Shown here in pieces: positions 1-8,775 of a DNA stretch of 64,000 bases. A model generated the notes under the pieces. That model had not been told where the DNA came from. It was given only the letters and a program-made list of their open reading frames with translations, and searched no databases. Each line of letters opens with the position of its first letter. Position 1 is the stretch's first letter. The stretch is from Granulosicoccus sp. (lineage in GTDB: Bacteria; Pseudomonadota; Gammaproteobacteria; Granulosicoccales; Granulosicoccaceae): assembly GCA_023301795.1 (NCBI GenBank), contig JALZVU010000018.1, positions 1 through 64,000 on the forward strand, written 5' to 3'. The translations under genes and the position numbers were made by a program.

Positions 1-1224
1 GATTCAACGGCCGAATCCGATACTGACAGCAGCGCATCAATAGATACTGAAGATTCGACGGACGCGGCCGAAGCAACAGATACACAGACACTGGCAGCCG
101 TTGCCACTGACGAGGCGCAAGACTCATCAGACGTCGACACATCGAACATACAAATGCGCTACCCGGTAGACCCCGAGACAGGCGCTACACTCTTTGATCA
201 AGGAATGATCGAAGTGGTTATCGAGCCTGAGCCAGAAATCACCGAAGTGCTGGCTGAGTCTGATAGCGTTGAGACTACCTCTGATGGTGCGTCTGGCGAT
301 GAAGATCCAGCAACAGATGCAACCGAGGAAACCGCAAACGAGGAGATTGCCAGTTCTGACAGCGAGACTGATACTGAGGTTGTTACGGAGCTACGGTATA
401 AAACCGACCCCGAGACAGGCGCAACAATCTATGAAGGCGGCATGGTCGAGGTGCCTGTAGTTGTGACACCAGAAGCCGAAACAGACCTTGCCTCTACCGA
501 AGCAATTGAGACAACACCGGAATCGATCGAAGGACGTCTGGCGTTCGACCCTGTCACAGGCGCAACGATCTACGAGACAGATACTGCGGATGATTCTACT
601 GCCGCTGCAGAATCCGAAGAATCACAAACCAGTGAGTCTGACTCCACCGAAACAGCAGACACCTCCAATCGGTTACCAGTGGACCCGGTCACGGGCGCAA
701 CCATTTTTGAATCAACCGATTCTGCTGAATCTGATGCAGAAGCGATCCCCGATACGAACGATGCTGAAGCGACTGCAAGCACAGCTGATCGACTCCCCAC
801 AGATCCTGTAACAGGTGCAACAGTCTTTGAAGCAACGTCAGACACGGAAACTGAAGCAACTGAATCTGCAGTCTTTACCAGCGTGTTAATAAATGATCGA
901 TCCTTCGACATCGGTGGAATCAGTCGGAAGCTGGGCGGAGTCTTTGGCTCGACAACAGCCGCACTTATGCGTTCGACAGATGAAGCCTCAGCTACGGCTG
1001 CCTTGCCAAGACTGGAAAGTGCGAGTGCCTCATTAAACGAGCTTGTTACTGAATTCGACACATTGCCAGATTCGGTAATGATGCCGATCGGAAAAGCTGT
1101 TGCGAGCAACATGGCAAAGCTTATGCCACTCATTGACACGACACTGCCCAAGCCTGGTGTAGGGCCTGTACTACTGCCAGTATTGGAGCCGATGCTAGAT
1201 CAGCTCAAAGCAGCTGCACCTTAA
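1..1224 (+). CDS. Acidic repeat protein, unknown function (5' truncated)
   Basis: The frame is open from the first base of the window, so the true start lies upstream; the first visible ATG (154) is inside the reading frame. The visible 407 residues are rich in Asp, Glu, Ser, Thr and Ala. Five copies of a motif DPxTGATxxE, each preceded by Arg plus a short hydrophobic run, lie at 157, 394, 535, 670 and 790, separated by acidic linkers. The last ~120 residues differ: less acidic, helical-looking, ending in a Pro/Leu-rich tail. I do not recognise the family. It lies upstream of, and on the opposite strand to, a glycosyltransferase island, so it could be an envelope protein, but no signal peptide is visible because the N-terminus is missing. 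Confidence 0.85.
   Translation, partial: DSTAESDTDSSASIDTEDSTDAAEATDTQTLAAVATDEAQDSSDVDTSNIQMRYPVDPETGATLFDQGMIEVVIEPEPEITEVLAESDSVETTSDGASGDEDPATDATEETANEEIASSDSETDTEVVTELRYKTDPETGATIYEGGMVEVPVVVTPEAETDLASTEAIETTPESIEGRLAFDPVTGATIYETDTADDSTAAAESEESQTSESDSTETADTSNRLPVDPVTGATIFESTDSAESDAEAIPDTNDAEATASTADRLPTDPVTGATVFEATSDTETEATESAVFTSVLINDRSFDIGGISRKLGGVFGSTTAALMRSTDEASATAALPRLESASASLNELVTEFDTLPDSVMMPIGKAVASNMAKLMPLIDTTLPKPGVGPVLLPVLEPMLDQLKAAAP
157..834 (+). repeat. Five-copy coding repeat, motif RxxxDPxTGATxxE
   Basis: Degenerate repeats starting at 157, 394, 535, 670 and 790. Each encodes Arg, two or three variable residues, then DPETGAT or DPVTGAT, a hydrophobic pair and an acidic residue. 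The first two copies continue with a second shared stretch (GGMVEV or QGMIEV). Spacing shrinks from 237 to 120 bases along the gene. Confidence 0.8.
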
Positions 1225-1367
1225 ACCTGTAAATCTCCAGGCGGCGATGCGTTCACCGGTCGCCGTGACTCGCAAACTGAGTTCTTTAATCGTTGCGGCA
1301 TTGCCTAACTAAAATCTCAGCTGGCCATTGTCGTTCGATACAAAGAGGCTATCGATGAGCTCGAAGC

Positions 1368-2207
1368 TTACAAATAAGAGGCTTTTTTTAACAGTTTTTC
1401 ATATTTCCGCTTACTGGTAACTCGAAACAACGACAACAGAAAATTGTGTTTTAGAGCCCTCAATAAGTAACCAATCAAGGGAGCTCTGACTGCAGGATTA
1501 GCAGCATCCAATGTAGTTGCATGAATATCTCTCCAGCCTGTACCTTCAAACGCAAGCAATCGAGAAAAATTCTCTACACTCATCCATTCCCCGTCAACGT
1601 CATTGCCAAATGGTCCAGCCGAGTGCGCAGGAAAGGAGTATTGAACACTGCGGTTTCCATCCGATATTGCCCTGTTTGAATACACTTTGGAAACCGATTT
1701 TCCATCAACCAGCTTGAACGCTTCATACCCCATGCAAACCAATAGACAAAATATATTAGCGCTGTGTGATTCTGCTGATATGTAAGGTGCAACAACCGAT
1801 TGATCGTACAGTTTTTTCAAAACCATAGCGTCATAGTGTTCGACATCGATCTTTATATAATGGGGTGATCCATACTTTTCCAGCACACTCTGGACCGACA
1901 TTGAATTGACCAGAATCTTGTCAAAGAACATAATCTCTTCAGCAGATGGCTCAGGAAACTGACTCAACACATTGTTTGTCTTATGGACGTAAAATTCCAC
2001 GGCCAGACCTTCCGAGTCTGCATCTACTGTTAGCACGCTATTTATGACAACCAGCGCACCCTCCTCAATTTGCTGCTTGAACTTCTCAGTTAGCGAGCTA
2101 GCAAGTATTGGATTTGCCTCAATGGCAACAACCAGATCTCCCTTTATAAGATAGTAGGGAATGTTGCTACCGTTGTTCGCTCCTATGTCGTAAATTACCT
2201 TATTCAT
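1368..2207 (-). CDS. FkbM-family methyltransferase
   Basis: A 279-residue protein with the SAM-binding motif I near its N-terminus (YDIGANNGSN), the acidic end of the following strand (VVAIEANP), and the FkbM-type motif IKIDVEHYDA around residue 140. FkbM-family enzymes are O-methyltransferases often found in polysaccharide and glycoprotein clusters. The start overlaps the stop of the upstream GT25 gene by four bases (ATGA type), so the two are probably co-translated. It is the last gene of the minus-strand glycan island. The substrate is unknown, possibly a sugar hydroxyl of the glycan built by the neighbours. Confidence 0.8.
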   Translation of the reverse strand: MNKVIYDIGANNGSNIPYYLIKGDLVVAIEANPILASSLTEKFKQQIEEGALVVINSVLTVDADSEGLAVEFYVHKTNNVLSQFPEPSAEEIMFFDKILVNSMSVQSVLEKYGSPHYIKIDVEHYDAMVLKKLYDQSVVAPYISAESHSANIFCLLVCMGYEAFKLVDGKSVSKVYSNRAISDGNRSVQYSFPAHSAGPFGNDVDGEWMSVENFSRLLAFEGTGWRDIHATTLDAANPAVRAPLIGYLLRALKHNFLLSLFRVTSKRKYEKLLKKASYL

Positions 2208-2950
2208 ATTTGCGTTATTTCCTTACTATCCAGCAAAGTGGGCTCTATCCGCTCACTGGTTCTTCGTATCCATTTTCGGCGATAGTGTTTCCGATCGAGA
2301 TAGCGCTTCAAGGACTTGGGCTTCCTGCGTCGAAGTGCTGCCAACCCTGAACCCTGCTCGTAGGGCGGGTGTTGCACGAGCACAGGGCGCACAATGTGCG
2401 CACCCAACTCGGCAATATCCGTAGGCCAATCGGGAATGGTATTGACCGGACGCGCCGCTTCGTTCATAGCTTTGGCCGCCTCCAAGCTCAGCGTGTATGC
2501 TACCGCATAGGCGCTGTTCAAGCGAAGTTTTCTCGCCACATAGTTGTCGAACAACGGTATGGAGAAATGACGGTCTACGTAGGCCCTACCGTGGTACAGC
2601 ATCATGAATGGTGCCTTCTCATAACAGCGTAGCCGGAGAAAGCGCGTAATGTTTGGCAGCACAATGGCATCGTCTTCCATGATCAACGCATAATCAATCG
2701 ATTCATCAACCATCTTTTGGTACAGGCTGGCATGCGAGAGTGAGCAACCATATTCCGGCAAGCTGAGATGTAATGACGGGTCTAGATCAACTTGAGTTGC
2801 ATCAAGATGATCAAGGCCTTCACGCGCATCTACTGCATCAAAAAACTCAAATGGAATCTGTAGCTTGTCAAGTTGACGCTTGATTTTAGCTCGCCGTTTA
2901 ACATCAGATATGAGAGAAATAACAAACACTGGGATGTGTGAATTTGCCAT
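2204..2950 (-). CDS. Glycosyltransferase family 25 protein
   Basis: This 248-residue protein has the layout of GT25 (LPS-type beta-galactosyl or glucosyl) transferases: an N-terminal FVISLISDVKRR segment, FFDAVDAREG near residue 40, the EYGCSLSHASLYQKM block near 66-80, and the acidic IMEDDAIV motif at about 90-97, expected to bind the nucleotide-sugar metal. It ends in a basic tail. It sits between a putative GT-A glycosyltransferase and an FkbM methyltransferase on the same strand, with a 4-base overlap downstream, so it likely acts in the same surface-glycan pathway. Donor and acceptor cannot be read from the sequence. Confidence 0.85.
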   Translation of the reverse strand: MANSHIPVFVISLISDVKRRAKIKRQLDKLQIPFEFFDAVDAREGLDHLDATQVDLDPSLHLSLPEYGCSLSHASLYQKMVDESIDYALIMEDDAIVLPNITRFLRLRCYEKAPFMMLYHGRAYVDRHFSIPLFDNYVARKLRLNSAYAVAYTLSLEAAKAMNEAARPVNTIPDWPTDIAELGAHIVRPVLVQHPPYEQGSGLAALRRRKPKSLKRYLDRKHYRRKWIRRTSERIEPTLLDSKEITQI

Positions 2951-2952
2951 AT

Positions 2953-3729
2953 TTACCTAAACCCAATAGTTGACACCAAACCAGTCTCGATACCCCGCCT
3001 GGCCAGCTCTGCTTTCATGTGTTCAATATCAAAAGCATGATCACGACGACTAACAAAAATGGCATCTGTATTACCATCAATTGAATGATGGTGATCACTC
3101 AGGGCCACAAGTCTGGGAGCGTCTTTTCTGCTAAGCCCAAGAATATTTCGTGACAGTTTGCGATAGGCCTGCCACAGCCCTAGCTGATCATGAAACCACG
3201 CAACTCCTGAAGTGTCACGACGTTTGACTAACCCCTGCGTGTTACGAACGCCTTGTACATATTGCTCAAGCAATCTGGAAGCCGCATCGCTTTTTACAAA
3301 ACACAAAACAGCAACCGCAAACTTGGCGTGATCACGTTTTTTCTTGCGATACGTAACACCAAAATCCCCTGTGCGTTGCACATGTTCGATCAAGGGTTTA
3401 ATTGATGACAGCAAGAGCGTGTCAGCGTCAACCCAGAGCACAGGTTCATCGCTTTGCTGGTAAGCCTCATTAATCATATTGACCTTAAGCTTGAGTATGC
3501 CAGCTGTGCGAGGCACCGGCCCACGCAGCTCTTCCGGTTCCGGCTGACATATATTAGCATGCGCATGAAACACAGCAAACGGGTATTGTATTCGTGCATC
3601 GACAAGAGCTTGCTCTGGCCAGTCAATGGCATGCACGTGTAGTGGTATGTCAGGATTGCTGGCTGCGTGCGAAGCTAGCAGCAGCGTCAGCATGTCAAGA
3701 TAGTTGAAGGTGGCGCATGTGACCAGCAT
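2953..3729 (-). CDS. Putative GT-A fold glycosyltransferase
   Basis: A 258-residue protein with the features of nucleotide-diphospho-sugar transferases: an N-terminal beta/alpha unit (MLVTCATFNYLDM), the conserved RTAGILKLKVNMINEA helix before the catalytic strand, and a DxD motif VLWVDADTLLL at about 97-107. The C-terminal half contains a HDQLGLW-like block typical of transferases whose loop closes over the acceptor. It ends two bases before the GT25 start, consistent with one transcript. No membrane segment is seen. Exact family and sugar are unknown; the DxD motif and context make a glycosyltransferase role likely. Confidence 0.7.
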   Translation of the reverse strand: MLVTCATFNYLDMLTLLLASHAASNPDIPLHVHAIDWPEQALVDARIQYPFAVFHAHANICQPEPEELRGPVPRTAGILKLKVNMINEAYQQSDEPVLWVDADTLLLSSIKPLIEHVQRTGDFGVTYRKKKRDHAKFAVAVLCFVKSDAASRLLEQYVQGVRNTQGLVKRRDTSGVAWFHDQLGLWQAYRKLSRNILGLSRKDAPRLVALSDHHHSIDGNTDAIFVSRRDHAFDIEHMKAELARRGIETGLVSTIGFR

Positions 3730-3932
3730 GTGCTAAGAATATCGCAATACGAAGGTACCTTTGCTCTGGCACTTCTTGCAACCAGGAAGCCGATTTTCAT
3801 AAAATTCCAGAATGTTCATCACTATTTTCCTGTCATCAAACGTCTATGGTTCGGATTGTGAATGCATATTGTGAGTAGTTATAAAGAGGCACCCCAATAA
3901 TCACAAATCCACTTTCCATTACGTGGAAGCGG

Positions 3933-4736
3933 CTACTTATGTCTCAACGCAAAGTTGCCGCGGCTTTCATATTTTTTAAATCGACTGTTGAGAGGATATC
4001 CAAACAAAACACGCTCATTGTCGAAAAGGTCGTATACGCATTTATTGAATATGGCCATATTCAGATTCCGCACCTCTCCCTCCTTAGTCAGTCGATCAAA
4101 TACCGCAATCATACTCTCCAGCAAACGCATGATCTGCGCACGATTGCCACCACAGACACCGGCATTGAGCTTGATCCTGTCTTCATAGTATGCCCGACCA
4201 AAAGCGCGTGTCATCTTTTCACGGTTCAGCTTATCGTTATATTCACCTGCATCGCCACCGCAATAAATATCATGGGTTTCATCATTAATCAGAGTGAACG
4301 GATTACTGAAGAATTCGATATCGAATAAATCGAGCATGTACACCCGTTCGATTTCTGGATGTTTCAAAAGATATTGGTAATAACACTGATAGCGCTCATC
4401 GTTGACAGAGCGCGGCGTTTTCAGCTGGTAGCGTTCGAACGCTACCTCCGACCGGGTATGGGTTTGAGTAAAATCATCACTAAGTTCATCATGAAATACA
4501 ACCGCCTCACAGCCCACATTAATGAGGGAGTCATACCAAAGTTGCATGCGCTCGAATTCATCCGGCTTTGCAACCCCCGGTAATTCTCGCTGCGCACCAC
4601 CACGCTTAGCGCGCAGCCACGTCTTGAAATGCTTGAACACATTCGATTTACGCTTGGCACTGAACTGCGGGTCAACCTTGCCGGTAAAGTAGGTGGTAAA
4701 TACCTTATCGTTACTCACGCTGCGGTTAAATTCCAA
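3933..4736 (-). CDS. Putative glycosyltransferase-like protein
   Basis: A 267-residue protein not confidently assigned. The segment VYMLDLFDIEFFSNPF (about 133-147) resembles the acidic metal-binding strand of GT-A enzymes followed by the usual F-x-NPF turn, and CGGDAGEYND and AGVCGGNRAQI look like later nucleotide-sugar and acceptor loops. These features and the neighbours suggest a glycosyltransferase. The start is uncertain: TTG at 4736 follows the upstream FkbM stop closely, while GTG at 4718 would give a protein beginning VSNDKVF. About 200 bases without a gene separate it from the next gene downstream, so a transcript break there is possible. Confidence 0.6.
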   Translation of the reverse strand: MEFNRSVSNDKVFTTYFTGKVDPQFSAKRKSNVFKHFKTWLRAKRGGAQRELPGVAKPDEFERMQLWYDSLINVGCEAVVFHDELSDDFTQTHTRSEVAFERYQLKTPRSVNDERYQCYYQYLLKHPEIERVYMLDLFDIEFFSNPFTLINDETHDIYCGGDAGEYNDKLNREKMTRAFGRAYYEDRIKLNAGVCGGNRAQIMRLLESMIAVFDRLTKEGEVRNLNMAIFNKCVYDLFDNERVLFGYPLNSRFKKYESRGNFALRHK

Positions 4737-4742
4737 AAAAAT

Positions 4743-5492
4743 TCAAACAGAAAATTGATAATGACGATGCTCACCAGAACGACGAGTATTGTTCCAAAGC
4801 ATACTGTAGCCACGCTCATACAACCAATCGTGTATAGGCATGCCACAGGGCATTGAATCGCCATCGCCTTTAAAATGAATTTCCATGAAGATATCACGCG
4901 GCGGCTTTGAAGCGATCAATTCCTCCATGCCCGCCAGCACCTGCCCTTCAGCGCCTTCAACATCAATCTTGACAATAGTGGGGCTCTGCTCACTGTCAAG
5001 TGCAACACGACTCATGGTGTCGAGCTTGACTTGAATACTGCCAGAAGCGCCTTTGTCCGTCGCAATGGAATGCCGCCCTTCGCCGGCTGTTCCGCGCACG
5101 TGTAAGGTGATCTCTCCGCTGGTAGCGCCAAGCGCCATCTGATGACAACTAATCCGTTGTTCGAGTTGGTTGAGAAACAGGTTATTAGTCAGTTGTTCAA
5201 AATTTCTGGGTTCTGGCTCAAAGCTTAGGACCTTTAACGATGAGCCTTCTGGGTGAGTGCTCATAAGAATGCTGATAAGCCCGATATTCGCACCCACATC
5301 ATAGAGCACATCGTTTTGCTGCAAGCTCGAACGCATGTGCTCCAGCAATTGCGATTCTATTTCTATGTCGTGGGCACGCCGGATTTCACGAGCAGCGCTG
5401 ATGCCCAATGTAATGTTCTGCCCCAGTAGATTGAACTTTGCCACAGTGGGCTTACCGAGCAACTTGTTCAGATAAAAGCGTAGTTTATTCAT
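4743..5492 (-). CDS. FkbM-family methyltransferase
   Basis: The second FkbM-type enzyme of the island, 249 residues. SAM motif I is LYDVGANIGLIS (about 84-95), followed by VLSFEPEPRNFEQL, the acidic strand and helix that bind the cofactor ribose. The family block IVKIDVEGAEGQVLAGM lies near 165-181, and the C-terminus has the MEIHF strand. This copy matches the family core better than the one at 1368-2207 and is only distantly related to it, so the pair is not a recent duplication. It lies upstream of the 3933-4736 gene on the same strand. A glycan hydroxyl is the likely methyl acceptor (inference). Confidence 0.85.
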   Translation of the reverse strand: MNKLRFYLNKLLGKPTVAKFNLLGQNITLGISAAREIRRAHDIEIESQLLEHMRSSLQQNDVLYDVGANIGLISILMSTHPEGSSLKVLSFEPEPRNFEQLTNNLFLNQLEQRISCHQMALGATSGEITLHVRGTAGEGRHSIATDKGASGSIQVKLDTMSRVALDSEQSPTIVKIDVEGAEGQVLAGMEELIASKPPRDIFMEIHFKGDGDSMPCGMPIHDWLYERGYSMLWNNTRRSGEHRHYQFSV

Positions 5493-5637
5493 GGCTGATC
5501 CTTGGGCTTATCGTCCATAAGCAGTTCCCATTATGACAGCTTAACGCACGCTGACGAGCTCTTTAACAGCGCCCAATGTGAACGTCGGGAAAATCACAGT
5601 GCCATCATGGATGGCCAGTGCTATAACACCTCAAGAC

Positions 5638-6516
5638 TCAGTCAAACAACTTTCGCAGTCGAGCTCGCAAGTCTGACAACCACGAATCCTTCGAGTATCG
5701 CCCTTTTTCAGCATGACGTATGCGATACAGATTCCTGACAGGCACTGCCTGCCCCTCCGTTTCTATCAGACGGCGGAACACCGTATCCTCGTACGTTTTA
5801 CGCCATTGTACCGACGGCTGCTGATAGAGCTGTAGCGTGCCACAGTAGCCCACGGCCCTCGCTACATCGCCGTGAACAATCTGAAATGCCCCTTTGGCTT
5901 TAGTTATCTCATTGCGATAAAACAGCTTAGGATCTATATCAACTGTGCCTGAACTATCAAGTGACTGATTGAGCATTGGATGTTCGGCTGGCAGCAGATC
6001 AGTGATGCCTTCATGATCAGGAAACACCAGTGGCTGCTGCTTATCGCGTATCTGACTCACCAGAGAATCGATGCAACCTTTATGAAATATCAGATCACAG
6101 TCTGCAAACCATAGCCAATGTGCAACACTGGATTTAGCAGCGCGATGGCGCCCGATAGCACGCCTGAACAGGGCCTCTCTTGGCAAGGTCTGCCAATCCC
6201 ACGTCACGTTAGGCACATTGATGGCGGCAAAATGCTCCACAAGCTTGCACATAGCAGTGTCTTCTTGCGCATAGAACAGCGTGTAGATGAGCTCACAGTC
6301 TTTGGGCGGATAATTCACCAGCGAACTCAGCTGAAATTGCGACAGGTGCGCGTATTGCCAAGAGTGGCTAATAAGCTGCAACTGCAATCGGCCTTCTGGC
6401 AGACTCAGCGTACTGTTGGCAGGCACCTTAGGGGCAAACCAACTCACTGGAAGAACAGAGCCTAGAACATGCTTGTAGAAGTGGTTGCGCAGCCACATGA
6501 CAGGATCGCTGGCCAC
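5638..6516 (-). CDS. Glycosyltransferase, GT2/GT-A type
   Basis: A 292-residue protein. After a ~40-residue N-terminal extension it shows an open GT-A layout: LQLQLISHSWQYAHLSQF, a strand with ELIYTLFYAQED, the NVTWDWQTLP block, a helix RRAIGRHRAAK, and a DxD motif WLWFADCDLIF (about 135-145). The later FQIVHGDVARAVGYCG block resembles the acceptor and base region of galactosyltransferase-like GT2 enzymes. Its start codon and the stop of the upstream methyltransferase share position 6516, so the two are probably translationally coupled. A soluble or peripherally membrane-bound transferase in glycan assembly is likely; the sugar is unknown. Confidence 0.75.
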   Translation of the reverse strand: MASDPVMWLRNHFYKHVLGSVLPVSWFAPKVPANSTLSLPEGRLQLQLISHSWQYAHLSQFQLSSLVNYPPKDCELIYTLFYAQEDTAMCKLVEHFAAINVPNVTWDWQTLPREALFRRAIGRHRAAKSSVAHWLWFADCDLIFHKGCIDSLVSQIRDKQQPLVFPDHEGITDLLPAEHPMLNQSLDSSGTVDIDPKLFYRNEITKAKGAFQIVHGDVARAVGYCGTLQLYQQPSVQWRKTYEDTVFRRLIETEGQAVPVRNLYRIRHAEKGRYSKDSWLSDLRARLRKLFD

Positions 6517-7133
6517 TATGCGTTACACCTGGCGATCAGCTGCGCCTCTGATTTGCCGTGTTGATCTTTGACAGCTTCCTGGTATTCCAGAATGTGTAAC
6601 TCGGCAAACAGTGCCAGTAGCTCATTAGGTTTAAGTAAAAAACCAGGGTTATTCAGGCCATGCACGAACGTCTGGTAGAACAATAGCCCGCCAGGTTTCA
6701 ATGCCTTGACAATCGAAGGACACAAGGCACGATCAAGAAAGCGCGCCACCACAATGATGTCAAAGGAGTCAGGTTCAGGCGGCAGTTCAGTAACATCCCT
6801 TACCAGCACTTCATCAAACACTGCAGGGCGTCGTGCTCGTATTTCATCAACTACCGTATCGCTAATGTCCCAGGCACTGACAGAAAAACCGCGTGCCGCA
6901 AGAAAATGTCCATTACCTGCCCTGCCACAGGCCAAGTCCAGCGCTCGCCTTGCATTAGCGCTCGATACAGCAGGATGGCTGTCAGCGCTTGCCGGAGCAG
7001 CATTACTACCAGATTCTGTCACAGCATCAGGCAACCACCTAACCCCCTGACTCAGGACATCCGCAGGCCCAGGTACGCTGCTTCCAGAAAACGCGTAGCG
7101 CGCATTCCACTTGGAGACTTTGGCATCAGTCAC
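6516..7133 (-). CDS. Class I SAM-dependent methyltransferase
   Basis: A 205-residue methyltransferase of the Methyltransf_11/TehB-like group. It begins with KWNARYAFSGSS, typical of these proteins, then motif I ALDLACGRAGNGHFLA, the acidic strand VSAWDIS, and motif IV-V blocks FDIIVVARFL and LKPGGLLFYQTF. It has no FkbM features and seems to be the first gene of the glycan island, but could equally be an unrelated housekeeping methyltransferase that runs into it by a one-base overlap. The methyl acceptor is not predictable. Confidence 0.8.
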   Translation of the reverse strand: MTDAKVSKWNARYAFSGSSVPGPADVLSQGVRWLPDAVTESGSNAAPASADSHPAVSSANARRALDLACGRAGNGHFLAARGFSVSAWDISDTVVDEIRARRPAVFDEVLVRDVTELPPEPDSFDIIVVARFLDRALCPSIVKALKPGGLLFYQTFVHGLNNPGFLLKPNELLALFAELHILEYQEAVKDQHGKSEAQLIARCNA

Positions 7134-7206
7134 CGTTGAGAGTCCACCCTGACGTCATTCCGGCTCCCATCAGAAGGCTTGCAAAGATCTGCAGACACTA
7201 TTTGCA

Positions 7207-8673
7207 TCAGTAACGCCAGAAAGCCGGGGTGAACAATACTAACAGGGTGAATATTTCAAGTCGCCCAAACAGCATGGTCACACTGAGTACGCTCAGCTCA
7301 AAATCGCCAAGACTCGAGTAATTAGCCGCCACGATACCCAAGCCAGGGCCCAGATTATTCAGACAAGCAACAACGGCTGAAAACGCGCTCTCCTGATCTA
7401 GCCCTGCCGCCATCAACAACAGCAACATCACGGCAAGCACAGCAACATAACTGGCGAAAAAACCCCATACCACATCAACCATATGTCTCGGTATGGTGGT
7501 ACGCCCCACCTTAACTACCACCGTGGCATACGGATGTAACATGCGAAGCAACTCTCTCTGCCCTTGCTTGAACAGCAACAGCACGCGAACCACCTTCATG
7601 CCTCCACCTGTGGAGCCTGCGCATCCACCCGCAAAACTTGCGAACAGCAGTAATACCGGTAAAAATCCGGGCCAGCTATAGTATTCCTCCGAGGTGAAAC
7701 CCGTAGTGGTGCCAATGGAGACAACGTGAAACAGAGCGTCGCGAAACGATTTACCAAAAGTGGATGTGTGCGTTAAATAAAGATAGCTGCACGTAATGAT
7801 TGTCAGCGTTGCCGCTATATAGATATAGGTACGAAATTCTTCATCTTTCCAATAATGAGAAAAACTGAAGTGTCGAGTGACGGCAAAGTGCAAGGCAAAA
7901 TTTATTCCGGAGATGAGCATGAAAACCACTGCAATCATTTCAATCAGCCCACTGTCAAAGTAGCCAATGCTAGCGTCATGTGTGGAGAATCCACCGATGG
8001 CAACTGTTGAAAAGCTATGTCCTACGGCATCAAAAAATGTCATGCCTGCAGCCCAATAAGCCAAAGCACAGGCAATAGTTAATCCCAGATAGATGTACCA
8101 CAACGCCTTAGCGGTATTGGCAATACGCGGCGTAAGCTTGCCCTTATTGATCCCCGGCATTTCTGCCTTGTACAACTGCTGCCCTCCAATGCCAAGCAAG
8201 GGCAAAATAGCAACAGCCAATACAATGATTCCCATGCCTCCCAACCACTGCATTTGCTGCCGATAAAATAGGATGGATTTGGGCAATAGATCTAGCCCTA
8301 CGATTAACGTGGCCCCGGTAGTGGTCAGACCGGACATCGATTCAAAAACAGCTCGGGCAACCGTTAAATCCAACGGCGAGTAAAGATAGAACGGCAAACC
8401 TCCAAAAATTCCCAGTACCGCCCAGAACAAGACGACAATCAGAAATCCATCGCGTATACGCAACTCGGCCTCATGATGACGAACCGGCAAAAACAGCAAC
8501 AGACCGACAAAAAACGTAGCCAGAAAAGCACCGATAAACGGTGACAAGGCCTTGAACTGATCGTCATAAGCGAAGCCAACCAGCACAGGCGTTAGCATGG
8601 TGATGCTGAACAAGGTGAGCAAAACACCCACAACACGCTGCACAACGCGAAGCTGGATAGGGATTGGAGACAT
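7207..8673 (-). CDS. trkH: Trk potassium uptake protein TrkH
   Basis: A 488-residue polytopic membrane protein of the TrkH/KtrB family, the K+-translocating subunit of the Trk system. The pore-loop pattern is visible in repeats: SGLTTTGATLI, TVAIGGFSTHD, SIGTTTGFTSE and NNLGPGLG supply the selectivity-filter glycines. There are about ten hydrophobic segments, the usual size is ~485, and the protein ends in a hydrophobic helix with FTPAFWRY. It lies 102 bases downstream of trkA on the same strand; TrkA is the cytosolic NAD-binding regulator of this channel, so the two form one system in the inner membrane. Confidence 0.95.
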   Translation of the reverse strand: MSPIPIQLRVVQRVVGVLLTLFSITMLTPVLVGFAYDDQFKALSPFIGAFLATFFVGLLLFLPVRHHEAELRIRDGFLIVVLFWAVLGIFGGLPFYLYSPLDLTVARAVFESMSGLTTTGATLIVGLDLLPKSILFYRQQMQWLGGMGIIVLAVAILPLLGIGGQQLYKAEMPGINKGKLTPRIANTAKALWYIYLGLTIACALAYWAAGMTFFDAVGHSFSTVAIGGFSTHDASIGYFDSGLIEMIAVVFMLISGINFALHFAVTRHFSFSHYWKDEEFRTYIYIAATLTIITCSYLYLTHTSTFGKSFRDALFHVVSIGTTTGFTSEEYYSWPGFLPVLLLFASFAGGCAGSTGGGMKVVRVLLLFKQGQRELLRMLHPYATVVVKVGRTTIPRHMVDVVWGFFASYVAVLAVMLLLLMAAGLDQESAFSAVVACLNNLGPGLGIVAANYSSLGDFELSVLSVTMLFGRLEIFTLLVLFTPAFWRY

Positions 8674-8775
8674 CAGATGTACTCTTCTTTACGAAAACCG
8701 CGCAGGCTCCTGGCGCACGCTATACGTATCTGTGAAGGCCACCTGCTGATAGGGCCAGAATTCATACTCGAAGAA

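Noticed and set aside
157-834. CRISPR-like array from the DPxTGAT repeats
   Set aside because: Repeats are coding, degenerate and unevenly spaced, with no near-identical direct repeats or cas genes.
570-1151. 193-codon minus-strand frame antisense to the acidic repeat gene
   Set aside because: Its Ser/Val/Ala-rich translation is the antisense of the acidic repeat protein, has no recognised domain, and the plus frame continues to the window edge.
3760-3790. Sigma-54 promoter at TGGCACTTCTTGCA
   Set aside because: The spacing between TGGCAC and TTGC is three bases rather than five, and no downstream plus-strand gene fits.
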